From contig CAZTGC010000003.1 in the NCBI GenBank assembly GCA_964612975.1, positions 147,552 to 211,551 on the forward strand: a stretch of DNA of 64,000 nt, read 5' to 3'. The translations under genes and the position numbers were made by a program. This document shows positions 8,298 through 15,889 of this stretch, one piece after another. This DNA is from NZ13-RE01 sp964612975. Its GTDB lineage: Bacteria > Dictyoglomota > Dictyoglomia > Dictyoglomales > Dictyoglomaceae. The notes under the pieces are model-generated. The model searched no databases. It saw only the letters and a program-made list of their open reading frames with translations, and had not been told where the DNA came from. Position 1 is the first letter of the stretch; each line of letters begins with the position of its first letter.

Positions 8298-8834
8298 ATG
8301 TCCCTTCGAGCTCTTCTGGGAATATTTTTAATCATTTTAGGTGTATCCTTAATTGCCAAATATTTTGGATATCCAATATTGGGAGAGCTGTGGAAATTTT
8401 GGCCCCTTATTTTTGTATATATCGGTTTTAGACTTCTTTATGGTTATTACAAAAGAGAAAATCTTCTGAGGAGGAGAAAAAAGATGAGGGAGGAGAGGTT
8501 TCGAATATTAAAACTCGTGGAGGAGGGAAAGGTAAAAGCAGAAGAAGCAGAGGAATTATTAAAAAAGATAGATGAAAATTTAGAAAGGGAAAAGAGATTT
8601 TTAAGGGTAAATGTTGTAGAAAATGGTAAGACAAAAGTGAATATAACGTTTCCTTTATCATTGTTGAGATGGGGATTAAAATTAGCAAGGGAATATGGAG
8701 AGAAATATGGAAACAAAATAGATCTATCTCCAGAGGAAATTGAAGCAATTATAAATGATCCAGATTTTAAAGGGAAAATTGTAGATATCAATTTGGAAGA
8801 AGAAAATACTCAGGTTTTAGTTGAGATAGTTTAA
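8298..8834 (+). CDS. Membrane protein with LiaF/DUF5668-like helices and a YvlB-type module
   Basis: Residues 1-48 contain two short hydrophobic helices separated by KYFGYPILGELWKFWP, a layout common to LiaI/LiaF-type and DUF5668 proteins. Residues 50-75 are strongly basic (RRRKKMREERF), and residues 67-92 (ILKLVEEGKVKAEEAEELL) match the module at the end of the preceding regulator. The rest is soluble and acidic. Bacterial homologues belong to envelope-stress sensing systems; that role is inference. GAGGAGG precedes the ATG, and a terminator follows. Confidence 0.65.
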   Translation: MSLRALLGIFLIILGVSLIAKYFGYPILGELWKFWPLIFVYIGFRLLYGYYKRENLLRRRKKMREERFRILKLVEEGKVKAEEAEELLKKIDENLEREKRFLRVNVVENGKTKVNITFPLSLLRWGLKLAREYGEKYGNKIDLSPEEIEAIINDPDFKGKIVDINLEEENTQVLVEIV

Positions 8835-8836
8835 TG

Positions 8837-8866
8837 GGGGGAGAAGAGGTTCTCCCCTAAATTTTT
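8837..8866 (+). terminator. Intrinsic terminator
   Basis: GGGGAGAA and TTCTCCCC pair around a five-base loop and are followed by TAAATTTTTATT. The hairpin ends the DUF2089 operon and touches the stop of the convergent gene. Confidence 0.75.
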
Positions 8867-9585
8867 ATTATTTCATACCTACCCCAAACTCCTAAATTTT
8901 CTCCTATAATTACTATTACCTCGTGAACTTCAGAAAACCCCTTTGCGTATTCAATCCCTAACTCTATATCCTCGGGCTTTTGGATCATATTTCCCACCGC
9001 TGTTGCTAAAGCATCAGCAAAAATTGTGTAATTAGAGATAACTACTACTGCATCTGCCCTCCCAAAACTTAGAGAGGGGCCTACAGTGCCCGAAGAAGTA
9101 CATATGCCTAAATATTTGGAGGGGGGAATTAAGATTCCCAATTTGTTACTCCATATAGATTCTCCTGCAAAAATAGATACTATTCTTTCCTTTTTACTAC
9201 TCAAAAATATATCTCCTCCATTTTCGATTATTATTTGAGGAGAAAATTTCAGCAAATCCCTTCCTACAAATTCTGCAATAGCTCCTGCTACTCCTGCCAT
9301 GGGGCCAACTCCTGCTTTCCTCGCCCATTGAGACATCTCCTTTACAATTTTAGGGGCAGATGGTGGGACATCATGAGGTTCTAAGGTTATATTAAATAAA
9401 GGATCTTCCTTTATATATTTCTCTATTTGATTTCTATAATATTCTAAAATCTTCCTTGCTTCTTTTTCCAAATCTCTTTCTGCAAAAATATAGAGGTCGC
9501 TTTCCTTAATCTTTACAGGAAATCCTATAAGATCATCAGCTTTCATATATCTTCTATATTCTCTTTTTACGTATTTATTTGACAT
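8857..9585 (-). CDS. UPF0280 family protein (ApbE-like fold)
   Basis: The 242-residue product has the family's opening (YVKREYRRYM), a GVGPMAGVAGAIAEFVG segment near residue 93, an IENGGDIFL strand and the SGTVGPSLSFGRADAVVVIS core. UPF0280 proteins are related to ApbE, the flavin transferase that attaches FMN to proteins, and archaeal members are often found near C1 or sulfur metabolism genes; activity for this group is not settled. It stands alone, convergent to the DUF2089 operon and divergent from the potassium transporter. Confidence 0.85.
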   Translation of the reverse strand: MSNKYVKREYRRYMKADDLIGFPVKIKESDLYIFAERDLEKEARKILEYYRNQIEKYIKEDPLFNITLEPHDVPPSAPKIVKEMSQWARKAGVGPMAGVAGAIAEFVGRDLLKFSPQIIIENGGDIFLSSKKERIVSIFAGESIWSNKLGILIPPSKYLGICTSSGTVGPSLSFGRADAVVVISNYTIFADALATAVGNMIQKPEDIELGIEYAKGFSEVHEVIVIIGENLGVWGRYEIIKI

Positions 9586-9665
9586 TTTGGATTTACAGTA
9601 ATAAAATTACTATCGTTCTTATGTATTATATAGAAAAGAGGTGCAGTTTAAAATAAACTAATTTT

Positions 9666-11021
9666 ATGAATATTTTAGATCAAGGAATATTTCCCATCCA
9701 GAGAAATAATCCTGCATGGTTTTTTATTCGTAGCTTTATAATTGTAATTCTTACTGGTACTTTCCTTTTAATGTTACCAATATCATCCAATAGTGGAAGA
9801 TTTACTGATCCTCTAACCGCCTTATTTACTGCCACTTCTGCCACCTGTGTTACAGGTCTTGTGGTTGTAGATACAGGAATCTATTGGTCTCATTTTGGAC
9901 ATTTAGTTATTATGGGATTAATCCAGATTGGAGGACTAAGCTACATAGTTCTCGTAACTTCTTTAATGGTTCTTTTAAATAAGAAAATTCCTTTAAGAGA
10001 TCGAATAATGCTTCAATTCTCCTTAAATACTTTATCTATAAGGGGAATAATTGGCTTTTTAAAGGGAGTTTTATTAACGGTTTTTATATTTGAAGGAATT
10101 GGAGCACTTTCTTTATTTACCATATTTATTAGAGAGTATCCCTTTTTAAAAGCAGTAAAATTTGCAATTTTTCATTCTATATCTGCCTTTTGTAATGCAG
10201 GATTTGATCTTCTTGGAGGATTCAAAAGTTTCACCCAATATGTAAATCATCTTCAATTAAATCTTACCATAACTTCATTAATAATAATAGGTGGGCTTGG
10301 TTTTTTTGTCATATATGATATTTATCAAAAAGTTACTAATAAAAAAAACCATTTATCCCTTCATTCTAAAGCAGCTTTGTTTATCACTTTGTTTTTAATT
10401 ATTTTGGGAACAATTTTAATCCTTGTTTTAGAATATAATAATGTTCTAAAACCCCTCCCTTGGAAAGGGAAATTATTAGGCTCTTATTTCCAAAGTGTAA
10501 CAACAAGGACTGCTGGATTTAACACTTTAAACATTGGAGAGATGAGACCTGCTACATCGTTGCTTTTAATTATGCTGATGTTTATTGGTGCATCTCCGGG
10601 AGGAACAGGGGGAGGGATAAAAACTGTCACTTTTTTAATCCTTTTATTAAGTGTATTTGCAATTATCTTAGAAAGAAAACATGTACATTTCAAAAATAGA
10701 AGTCTCAATTGGGAAACTGTAAAAAGAGCATGGGCAGTATTTTTCTTCTCCTTAGGTTTAGTCCTAAGCTCTTGGTTTACATTACTTTTAATAGAACCCT
10801 TTGAATCCTTAAAAATACTATTTGAAGTTGTATCTGCCTTTGGAACGGTGGGGCTATCTACGGGAATAACTCCACAACTTTCTTCTTTTGGTAGAATCGT
10901 AATTATTTTAACTATGTTTTTGGGAAGAATAGGGACTGTAACCGCAGGCTTCGCTCTTCTTTCTTCAATAAACCATAAAAAATTAATAGACTATCCTACG
11001 GAGGAGGTGAGTGTGGGATAA
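9666..11021 (+). CDS. TrkH/KtrB family potassium channel-like uptake subunit
   Basis: This 451-residue integral membrane protein has the four-fold repeated membrane-pore-membrane units of the Trk/Ktr superfamily. Pore filter-like segments are visible as TSATCVTGLVV, SAFCNAGFDL, TTRTAGFNT and SAFGTVGLSTG, each with the conserved glycine. Such proteins import potassium, sometimes with sodium. The length and short N-terminus fit KtrB better than the longer TrkH. The regulatory partner gene begins at the base after its stop codon. The start has no strong SD; GAGGTG lies about 30 bp upstream. Confidence 0.9.
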   Translation: MNILDQGIFPIQRNNPAWFFIRSFIIVILTGTFLLMLPISSNSGRFTDPLTALFTATSATCVTGLVVVDTGIYWSHFGHLVIMGLIQIGGLSYIVLVTSLMVLLNKKIPLRDRIMLQFSLNTLSIRGIIGFLKGVLLTVFIFEGIGALSLFTIFIREYPFLKAVKFAIFHSISAFCNAGFDLLGGFKSFTQYVNHLQLNLTITSLIIIGGLGFFVIYDIYQKVTNKKNHLSLHSKAALFITLFLIILGTILILVLEYNNVLKPLPWKGKLLGSYFQSVTTRTAGFNTLNIGEMRPATSLLLIMLMFIGASPGGTGGGIKTVTFLILLLSVFAIILERKHVHFKNRSLNWETVKRAWAVFFFSLGLVLSSWFTLLLIEPFESLKILFEVVSAFGTVGLSTGITPQLSSFGRIVIILTMFLGRIGTVTAGFALLSSINHKKLIDYPTEEVSVG

Positions 11022-11720
11022 ATGAGATCTCTATTTTATAAAATGGGTCTTACAAAGGAAAGATTTTATCAGTTTACTGTAATTGGATTAGGTAGGTTTG
11101 GTACTTCTGTTGCAATAACATTGGAAAGACTTGGATATCCTGTCTTAGCTATTGATAAGGATGAGAAAAAGGTAGAAGAACTAAAGGATTATGTATCCTT
11201 TGCAAAGGTTGCTGATTCAACAAATATTAATGCTCTTAGAGATGCAGGTGTTCAGAACTCAGATGTAGCAATTATTGCTATAGCCAATGATATTCAATCT
11301 TCGGTTCTATCAACCCTATTGGTAAAAGAGTTAGGAGTAAAATATGTAGCTGCAAAAGCTGTAAATGATGCCCATGGAAAGATATTAGAAAAAATTGGTG
11401 CAGATTTAGTGGTACTTCCCGAAAAAGAAAGTGGAGAACTTCTTGCTCAAAGATTAGTGGTTCCTAATATGATTGATTTGATGGAGCTCTCTGCTGATGT
11501 AAAAATCTTTGAAGTAAAAACAAGTCCTCATCTTGTAGGAAAGACTTTGGAAGATTTACAATTAAGGAGAAAATACGATCTTAATATTTTAGCAATTAAT
11601 CGGGGTGGAAATATAATTTATAATCCCCACCCCGATAAAAAAATAGAAGCAGATGATATTCTTTATATAGTAGGGACCTTAGATGCTTTGAATAAACTTC
11701 TTATGGTAGAAAACATTTAA
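11022..11720 (+). CDS. TrkA/KtrA family potassium uptake regulatory subunit (RCK domains)
   Basis: The 232-residue protein begins with an RCK_N Rossmann domain (VIGLGRFGTSVAITLERLG, then AIDKDEKKVEEL), the NAD/ATP-binding part that senses energy state, followed by an RCK_C domain from about residue 150 (LVGKTLEDLQLRRKYDLNILAINR). A single RCK_N/RCK_C pair is the KtrA layout. It gates the KtrB-like channel encoded directly upstream. The SD for this gene (GGAGGTG) lies inside the end of the upstream gene, so the two are translationally coupled. Confidence 0.9.
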   Translation: MRSLFYKMGLTKERFYQFTVIGLGRFGTSVAITLERLGYPVLAIDKDEKKVEELKDYVSFAKVADSTNINALRDAGVQNSDVAIIAIANDIQSSVLSTLLVKELGVKYVAAKAVNDAHGKILEKIGADLVVLPEKESGELLAQRLVVPNMIDLMELSADVKIFEVKTSPHLVGKTLEDLQLRRKYDLNILAINRGGNIIYNPHPDKKIEADDILYIVGTLDALNKLLMVENI

Positions 11721-12130
11721 ACTATTAATTTTATCTCCATAGCCTTATAGGGACATATATCTACACAAATACCACAAGCAGTGCATTTTTGAGGCTCAAA
11801 TTTTACTAAATATGTTTCTTCATCTCTTTGTAATGCCTTTGTAGGACAATAACTAACACAATAGAGACAGTGGGTACATCTTGTCTCATCCCATATTACA
11901 TCCTGTGATAGAGGTTGAATCTTTACTTCTAATTCCTTTAAATATTGTACCCCTTTTTGAAAATTCTCTTCCTCTCCAGTAATTTCCAAGACCATAACTC
12001 CCTCTTCATCAGGGGTTATAGTTGCTTTTAATATATTGAAATCTAAATCAAATTTCCGGACCAGATTAACTATTACTGGCTTATCCGCTAAATGTTTTGG
12101 AAAATGTAAAACTAACCTTTCAGTTCTCAT
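11717..12130 (-). CDS. NIL domain-containing 4Fe-4S ferredoxin (MA1822-like)
   Basis: Residues 1-75 form a NIL domain, the ACT-like fold also found behind methionine transporter ATPases. Residues 80-137 hold two [4Fe-4S] motifs, CTHCLYCVSYCP and CTACGICVDICP. In Methanosarcina the homologous MA1822 works with the DUF39 protein MA1821 in making homocysteine from aspartate semialdehyde and sulfide. Here the ATG overlaps the stop of the DUF39 gene by four bases, which preserves the pairing. It probably supplies electrons or handles sulfur for that reaction. Its stop overlaps the end of the convergent Ktr gene. Confidence 0.88.
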   Translation of the reverse strand: MRTERLVLHFPKHLADKPVIVNLVRKFDLDFNILKATITPDEEGVMVLEITGEEENFQKGVQYLKELEVKIQPLSQDVIWDETRCTHCLYCVSYCPTKALQRDEETYLVKFEPQKCTACGICVDICPYKAMEIKLIV

Positions 12131-13350
12131 ATAGAACTAACCTCCTCCTTTATTTCTTTTCCAGAAAAGGGCTTGAGTTTAATTCCTGATTCTGGTCCGG
12201 GAATAGGAGCAGATGGCTTTGTTAATAAAAATTTTCCTTCCTTTATCCATTCCTTTAATATATTTGCAATTTCTCTTGCTTTTGCATAACTGGAGAGGGG
12301 ATTTGTAGGAACCTTTTTACCTAAGATTTTTATCTCTCCACTTCTCAATTCCTTATAATTAACCTCTCCTATAATTTCTGGTTCCCTATTGGGATAAGCG
12401 GAACTATAATCCACTATAGGAGCATATATATCTTCATCTTTAACTGAGGTATAAAAAGCAATCTCTTCATTCAATACGGGAATTGGTACTCCAATGCCAA
12501 CTGTTAAGGATACTCCATAACCAATAATACTTGCCCCTTTTAGCCATCTTGGACTCATTTGTTTAAGATCTCCAATTACTGCAATAGTTCCTGCACCTCT
12601 TTTGGGAACTCCATTTTCTCCTCTCATTACCGAGGGATCATGTTGGGTTCCCTGCCATATAATATATCCAATCCCTCCTCCAACGAATATTTTTGTGCCT
12701 ATTCCGATGGTTTTATAGAAGGGATCATTAAGAAGGGGAGATAATTGCCCTGCAGAGGAATAATTTGCATTTCCCAAGTTTGGTCTTAACATTCCAAGAT
12801 ATGTATATATGGTTTTATTGGACAAATTCACTGCTACATTATAATTTTGGTAAGCATTTCTTACATTAAAAAGTACTGCTTCATTTAGATCCTTTATATT
12901 TATATATGCAGATAAAGACTTTCTTGGATAGCAATCTGTTCCATATGTTGTAGCAGTTAGTAATATATCTTTTCCTGCCACCAATTCCTCAATTATATGA
13001 CCTCCACCATAGGAGAATCTTCCAGGATAATGTCTATTTCGAGGATCATCTTCAGGAAGAGCTGAAGCACCTAAGAATATATCAACTGCAGCATAACCAG
13101 CATATGCAGGAACATTATTTAAATATACCCTTCCTCCTCCAAGTTTAATTCTTGGTTTTGTATGTCCAATATTAAAATAAATACCAGAAGAACACATTAT
13201 TCCAAAGGTACCTGTCGTTACTACATCTACTTCCTTTGCTGCTTTCTCTATCCCCTTCTCCCTAACAATATCAATTATCTCTTCAGCAGTCACTACAACT
13301 GCCTTACCCTGGCGGATTTTCTCATTAATTTCCTCAATAGTCTTTGCCAT
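12127..13350 (-). CDS. DUF39 family homocysteine biosynthesis protein (MA1821-like)
   Basis: The 407-residue protein matches the DUF39/HcyBio family: VDVVTTGTFGIMCSSG (residues 41-55, Cys53), HTKPRIKLGGGRVYL, LTATTYGTDCYPRK (Cys140), and KIFVGGGIGYIIWQGTQHDP. From published work on methanogens as I remember it, the family makes homocysteine from aspartate semialdehyde and sulfide and a conserved cysteine is needed. The partner ferredoxin gene follows with a four-base overlap. The start is supported by GGAGGTC eight bases upstream. The leader is long and structured, with a strong promoter, an upstream SD and an overlapping short open frame. Confidence 0.88.
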   Translation of the reverse strand: MAKTIEEINEKIRQGKAVVVTAEEIIDIVREKGIEKAAKEVDVVTTGTFGIMCSSGIYFNIGHTKPRIKLGGGRVYLNNVPAYAGYAAVDIFLGASALPEDDPRNRHYPGRFSYGGGHIIEELVAGKDILLTATTYGTDCYPRKSLSAYINIKDLNEAVLFNVRNAYQNYNVAVNLSNKTIYTYLGMLRPNLGNANYSSAGQLSPLLNDPFYKTIGIGTKIFVGGGIGYIIWQGTQHDPSVMRGENGVPKRGAGTIAVIGDLKQMSPRWLKGASIIGYGVSLTVGIGVPIPVLNEEIAFYTSVKDEDIYAPIVDYSSAYPNREPEIIGEVNYKELRSGEIKILGKKVPTNPLSSYAKAREIANILKEWIKEGKFLLTKPSAPIPGPESGIKLKPFSGKEIKEEVSSI

Positions 13351-13439
13351 CTTCTGACCTCCTTATCTTCAAAATTGTTATTATGTTTATTGCTATAAAC
13401 CGCCCTTTTCGGGCAAGGCATGATCCATATCACTCTCAT
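13293..13439 (-). CDS. Candidate upstream leader ORF overlapping the DUF39 gene
   Basis: An AGGAGGTG sequence (13440-13447 on the complement) is followed by ATG (13439) and by an in-frame GTG (13433) at a better spacing of about eight bases. The frame reads 46 residues from the GTG, beginning MIWIMPCPKRAVYS, and stops 57 nt inside the DUF39 gene in another frame. It is very basic in its second half. It may be a leader peptide, or the SD may act only as an mRNA stabiliser. I see no homology. Confidence 0.3.
   Translation of the reverse strand: MRVIWIMPCPKRAVYSNKHNNNFEDKEVRRWQRLLRKLMRKSARVRQL
13385..13414 (-). promoter_or_regulatory. Two adjacent hairpins in the DUF39 leader
   Basis: Read on the transcribed (minus) strand, GCCC/GGGC pair around GAAAA (13402-13414), and immediately downstream GTTTAT/ATAAAC pair around AGCA (13385-13400). 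They lie between the upstream SD and the gene's own SD. They match no riboswitch that I recognise. Confidence 0.4.
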
Positions 13440-13470
13440 CACCTCCTATTATAGAAAAATTTGATTCGAA

Positions 13471-13499
13471 ATTATACCAAAACAATCTAAATTATGCAA
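13471..13499 (-). promoter_or_regulatory. Strong promoter of the DUF39/NIL-ferredoxin operon
   Basis: On the minus strand TTGCAT (13494-13499) and a perfect TATAAT (13471-13476) are 17 bp apart. The predicted start near 13464 gives a leader of about 114 nt. Confidence 0.75.
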
Positions 13500-13504
13500 G
13501 AGAA

Positions 13505-13552
13505 AAAATTTTATCCTGAGGAGGATCTCTTTTCCAAAAAGTGATTACAGAT
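13505..13552 (+). repeat. Interspersed repeat, copy A (diverged)
   Basis: The stretch shows AATTTTATCC, GAGGAGG, TTTTCC-AAAAA and GATTACAGAT in the same order and spacing as the better conserved copies at 16878-16952 (inverted) and 61943-62008. It lies between divergent promoters. The region 13500-13568 otherwise shows nothing I recognise. Confidence 0.55.
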
Positions 13553-13568
13553 CAAAGGAATCAAAGGC

Positions 13569-13597
13569 TTGACATTGCAGAGGTAAAATTTTATAAT
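13569..13597 (+). promoter_or_regulatory. Consensus promoter of the glucose/mannose-type ABC operon
   Basis: TTGACA (13569-13574) and TATAAT (13592-13597) are both perfect and 17 bp apart. Transcription should begin near 13604, leaving a leader of about 87 nt. Confidence 0.85.
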
Positions 13598-13631
13598 TTT
13601 CTTTGTTAGTTTCTTATTGAAAACAAAAATT

Positions 13632-13642
13632 AGGAGGTGGTG
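13632..13642 (+). promoter_or_regulatory. Leader Shine-Dalgarno without a gene (STAB-SD-like)
   Basis: AGGAGGTGGTG lies about 28 nt from the predicted transcript start and 49 nt before the real start codon, which has its own AGGAGGT. Any frame opened here is under 10 codons. Such 5'-proximal SDs stabilise mRNA in Bacillus (cry3A); the role here is inferred. Confidence 0.45.
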
Positions 13643-13690
13643 AATAAGAAAAATTTCCTCTTTTAAAAACTTTTTTAGGAGGTATAAATC

Positions 13691-14935
13691 ATGTGGCGTA
13701 AAACTTTAGTAATCTTCTCCTTAATTTTCCTTCTTTTAGTTTTTTCCTCTTTAGCCCAATTAAAAGGCAAGTTGGAGATTTTCAGTTGGTGGACTGCAGG
13801 TGGAGAAGCAGAAGGTCTTCAAGCTCTCTTTGATATCTTCCACAAAAAATATCCTGCAGTAGAGATTATCAATGCAACGGTTGCTGGTGGCGCTGGCGCC
13901 CAGGCAAAGGCAGTTTTAAAAACAAGAATGCTTGGTGGTGATCCTCCCGATACTTTCCAAGTCCATGCAGGGCATGAGTTAATCGATACCTGGGTAAAAA
14001 CAGGATTTATGGAACCAGTCACCTTCTTATATAAAGAAGAGGGATGGCTTAAGGTAATGCCAAAGGGAATATTGGACATAGTTTCCTATAGAGGAGAATA
14101 CTGGTCTGTTCCAGTAAACATTCATAGGGCAAATGTTCTCTGGTACAATAAAAAGATTTTTGAGGAAAATAAATTAACACCCCCAAGAACCTTTGATGAA
14201 TTCTTTAAAGTAGCAGATACATTAAAGGCGAAGGGAATTATTCCATTAGCATTTGGAACAAAGGATGGATGGGAAGCTGCTCATGTGTTTGAAACAGTTT
14301 TAATTGGAAAATTAGGTGCAGAAGGATATAAGGGCCTTTGGACAGGAAAAACAAAATGGTCCGATCCAAAAGTTACCGATGCTTTAGAAACCTTTAAAAA
14401 GATGTTAACATATGTCAATCCAGATCATTCTGCAAGAACGTGGGATGAGGCATGTGCTTTAATTGTAGAAGAAAAGGCTGCAATGAATATTATGGGAGAT
14501 TGGGCAGTAGGATACTTCTATGCAAAGGAATTCAAAGACTTTGGTTGGGTATTAGCTCCAGGAAATGCTAGAATATTTGATGCTTTATCAGATAGTTTTG
14601 GCCTTCCTAAGAGGGTAAAGAACAGGAGTAATGTGATAGCATTTTTAAAAGTATTAGGTTCAAAAGAAGGGCAAGAGGTATTTAATATTAAGAAGGGATC
14701 AATTCCTGCAAGAACCGATGTAGACAAGACAAAATTCCCAGAATATCAAAAATCAGCTATGAACGACTGGTTAAAACATGCTATTGTACCCAGTGTAATG
14801 CATGGAGCAGCTGCATCTGAGGGATGGGTAACAGATTTTAAAGATGTAATTTCACTCTTTGTAGCATTTCCCAATGTACGTACTACCCAAAAGGCATTAG
14901 TTAGTATTGCTATAAAACAAGGGGTAAAACAGTAA
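13691..14935 (+). CDS. Glucose/mannose-type ABC transporter substrate-binding protein
   Basis: A signal peptide (residues 1-22) is followed by a family 1 extracellular solute-binding fold. Stretches such as IFSWWTAGGEAEGL, INATVAGGAGAQAKAVLKTR, GGDPPDTFQVHAGHEL and SVPVNIHRANVLWYN closely resemble the Thermus glucose/mannose-binding protein and related GlcS-like proteins, so a monosaccharide ligand is likely. It delivers sugar to the two permeases encoded downstream. A hairpin separates it from them, which would allow more binding protein than permease to be made. AGGAGGT precedes the ATG. Confidence 0.9.
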   Translation: MWRKTLVIFSLIFLLLVFSSLAQLKGKLEIFSWWTAGGEAEGLQALFDIFHKKYPAVEIINATVAGGAGAQAKAVLKTRMLGGDPPDTFQVHAGHELIDTWVKTGFMEPVTFLYKEEGWLKVMPKGILDIVSYRGEYWSVPVNIHRANVLWYNKKIFEENKLTPPRTFDEFFKVADTLKAKGIIPLAFGTKDGWEAAHVFETVLIGKLGAEGYKGLWTGKTKWSDPKVTDALETFKKMLTYVNPDHSARTWDEACALIVEEKAAMNIMGDWAVGYFYAKEFKDFGWVLAPGNARIFDALSDSFGLPKRVKNRSNVIAFLKVLGSKEGQEVFNIKKGSIPARTDVDKTKFPEYQKSAMNDWLKHAIVPSVMHGAAASEGWVTDFKDVISLFVAFPNVRTTQKALVSIAIKQGVKQ

Positions 14936-14940
14936 AAGAA

Positions 14941-14972
14941 AAGGGGGAGAAGAATCTCCCCCCTTTTATATT
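14941..14972 (+). terminator. Intercistronic hairpin/attenuator after the binding-protein gene
   Basis: AAGGGGGAGA and TCTCCCCCCTT pair and are followed by TTATATTTT. It lies between the binding-protein and permease genes, so it is more likely a partial terminator or 3' stabiliser than an operon end. Confidence 0.65.
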
Positions 14973-14986
14973 TTGGAGGGAAAAGA

Positions 14987-15889
14987 ATGAAGAAAATTAA
15001 TAAAGAAAAGATTATTCCTTTTTTATTTATATTGCCTTCAATTATTTTAATAGCAATTTTTGTTTATGGATTTATAGGGTGGACGGGTTGGGTTTCCCTT
15101 GTAAATTGGAGAGATATTTTCCCAGACTTTACTTTTATAGGATTTAGAAATTATATTGATCTTTTCCAAAATTATAGATTTCAGATCTCATTAAAAAATA
15201 CCCTTGTATTTACATCTTTATTTTTAATTTCTTCAATTATTATTGGACTTTTATTAGCAATTCTTATTGATAGAAAAATTAGAGGGGAAAATATCTTTAG
15301 AAACATTTATCTTTTCCCCATGGCAATATCCTTTGTAGTTACTGGTGTTGTTTGGAGATGGCTATTAAATCCGGGGACTGGTGGAATAGAAGGATCCATA
15401 GGGATAAATATGCTTTTAGATAAACTGGGGCTTTCCTTCTTGAAAAGTGGATGGTATACAGATCCTGAAATAGGAATCAAAGCAGTAGTTATAGCAGCAG
15501 TTTGGCAAATGTCTGGATATGTAATGGCAATGTATCTTGCAGGTATAAGGGGAATTCCTACAGAGCTTTTTGAGGCAGCCCAAGTGGATGGTGCTAGCAC
15601 TTTTGAGGTTTATAGATATATTATTCTTCCCCTTCTCCGTCCTATAACCCTTGGAGCTATAATTGTTTTAGGACATATCTCCCTTAAAATCTTTGATTTA
15701 GTTTTTGCCATGACAGGAAGTGGTGTTGGATTTTCATGTGATGTTCCTGCATTATTTATGTATGATACCACATTCAGAGGAAATTATTTCTCTCAAGGAG
15801 CAGGTATCGCAATAATTCTTTTAATCTCTGTTGCAGTACTAATAATACCATATCTAAGATACAGTTTAAGGGTGGAGGTTAAAAGATAA
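14987..15889 (+). CDS. Sugar ABC transporter permease (MalF/UgpA class)
   Basis: The 300-residue protein has six hydrophobic segments and the binding-protein-dependent permease EAA loop ELFEAAQVDGASTFEVYRYIILPLLRP (near residues 198-224), which docks to the ATPase. It has the standard short form without the extended extracytoplasmic loop seen in the galactan MalF of this window. The start has GGAGGG upstream, and the stop overlaps the ATG of the second permease (TAATG). No ATPase gene is present in the operon. Confidence 0.92.
   Translation: MKKINKEKIIPFLFILPSIILIAIFVYGFIGWTGWVSLVNWRDIFPDFTFIGFRNYIDLFQNYRFQISLKNTLVFTSLFLISSIIIGLLLAILIDRKIRGENIFRNIYLFPMAISFVVTGVVWRWLLNPGTGGIEGSIGINMLLDKLGLSFLKSGWYTDPEIGIKAVVIAAVWQMSGYVMAMYLAGIRGIPTELFEAAQVDGASTFEVYRYIILPLLRPITLGAIIVLGHISLKIFDLVFAMTGSGVGFSCDVPALFMYDTTFRGNYFSQGAGIAIILLISVAVLIIPYLRYSLRVEVKR

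Noticed and set aside
8428..8791. Two overlapping minus-strand frames of about 110 codons.
   Set aside because: They are antisense to the charged LiaF-like gene and have no SD or recognisable motifs.
13162..13398. Plus-strand frame of 78 codons across the DUF39 start.
   Set aside because: It is antisense to the DUF39 gene and its leader, has no SD and looks like low-complexity shadow coding.
13351..13470. SAM or cobalamin riboswitch in the DUF39 leader.
   Set aside because: The two hairpins are too small and the conserved cores of these riboswitches are absent.
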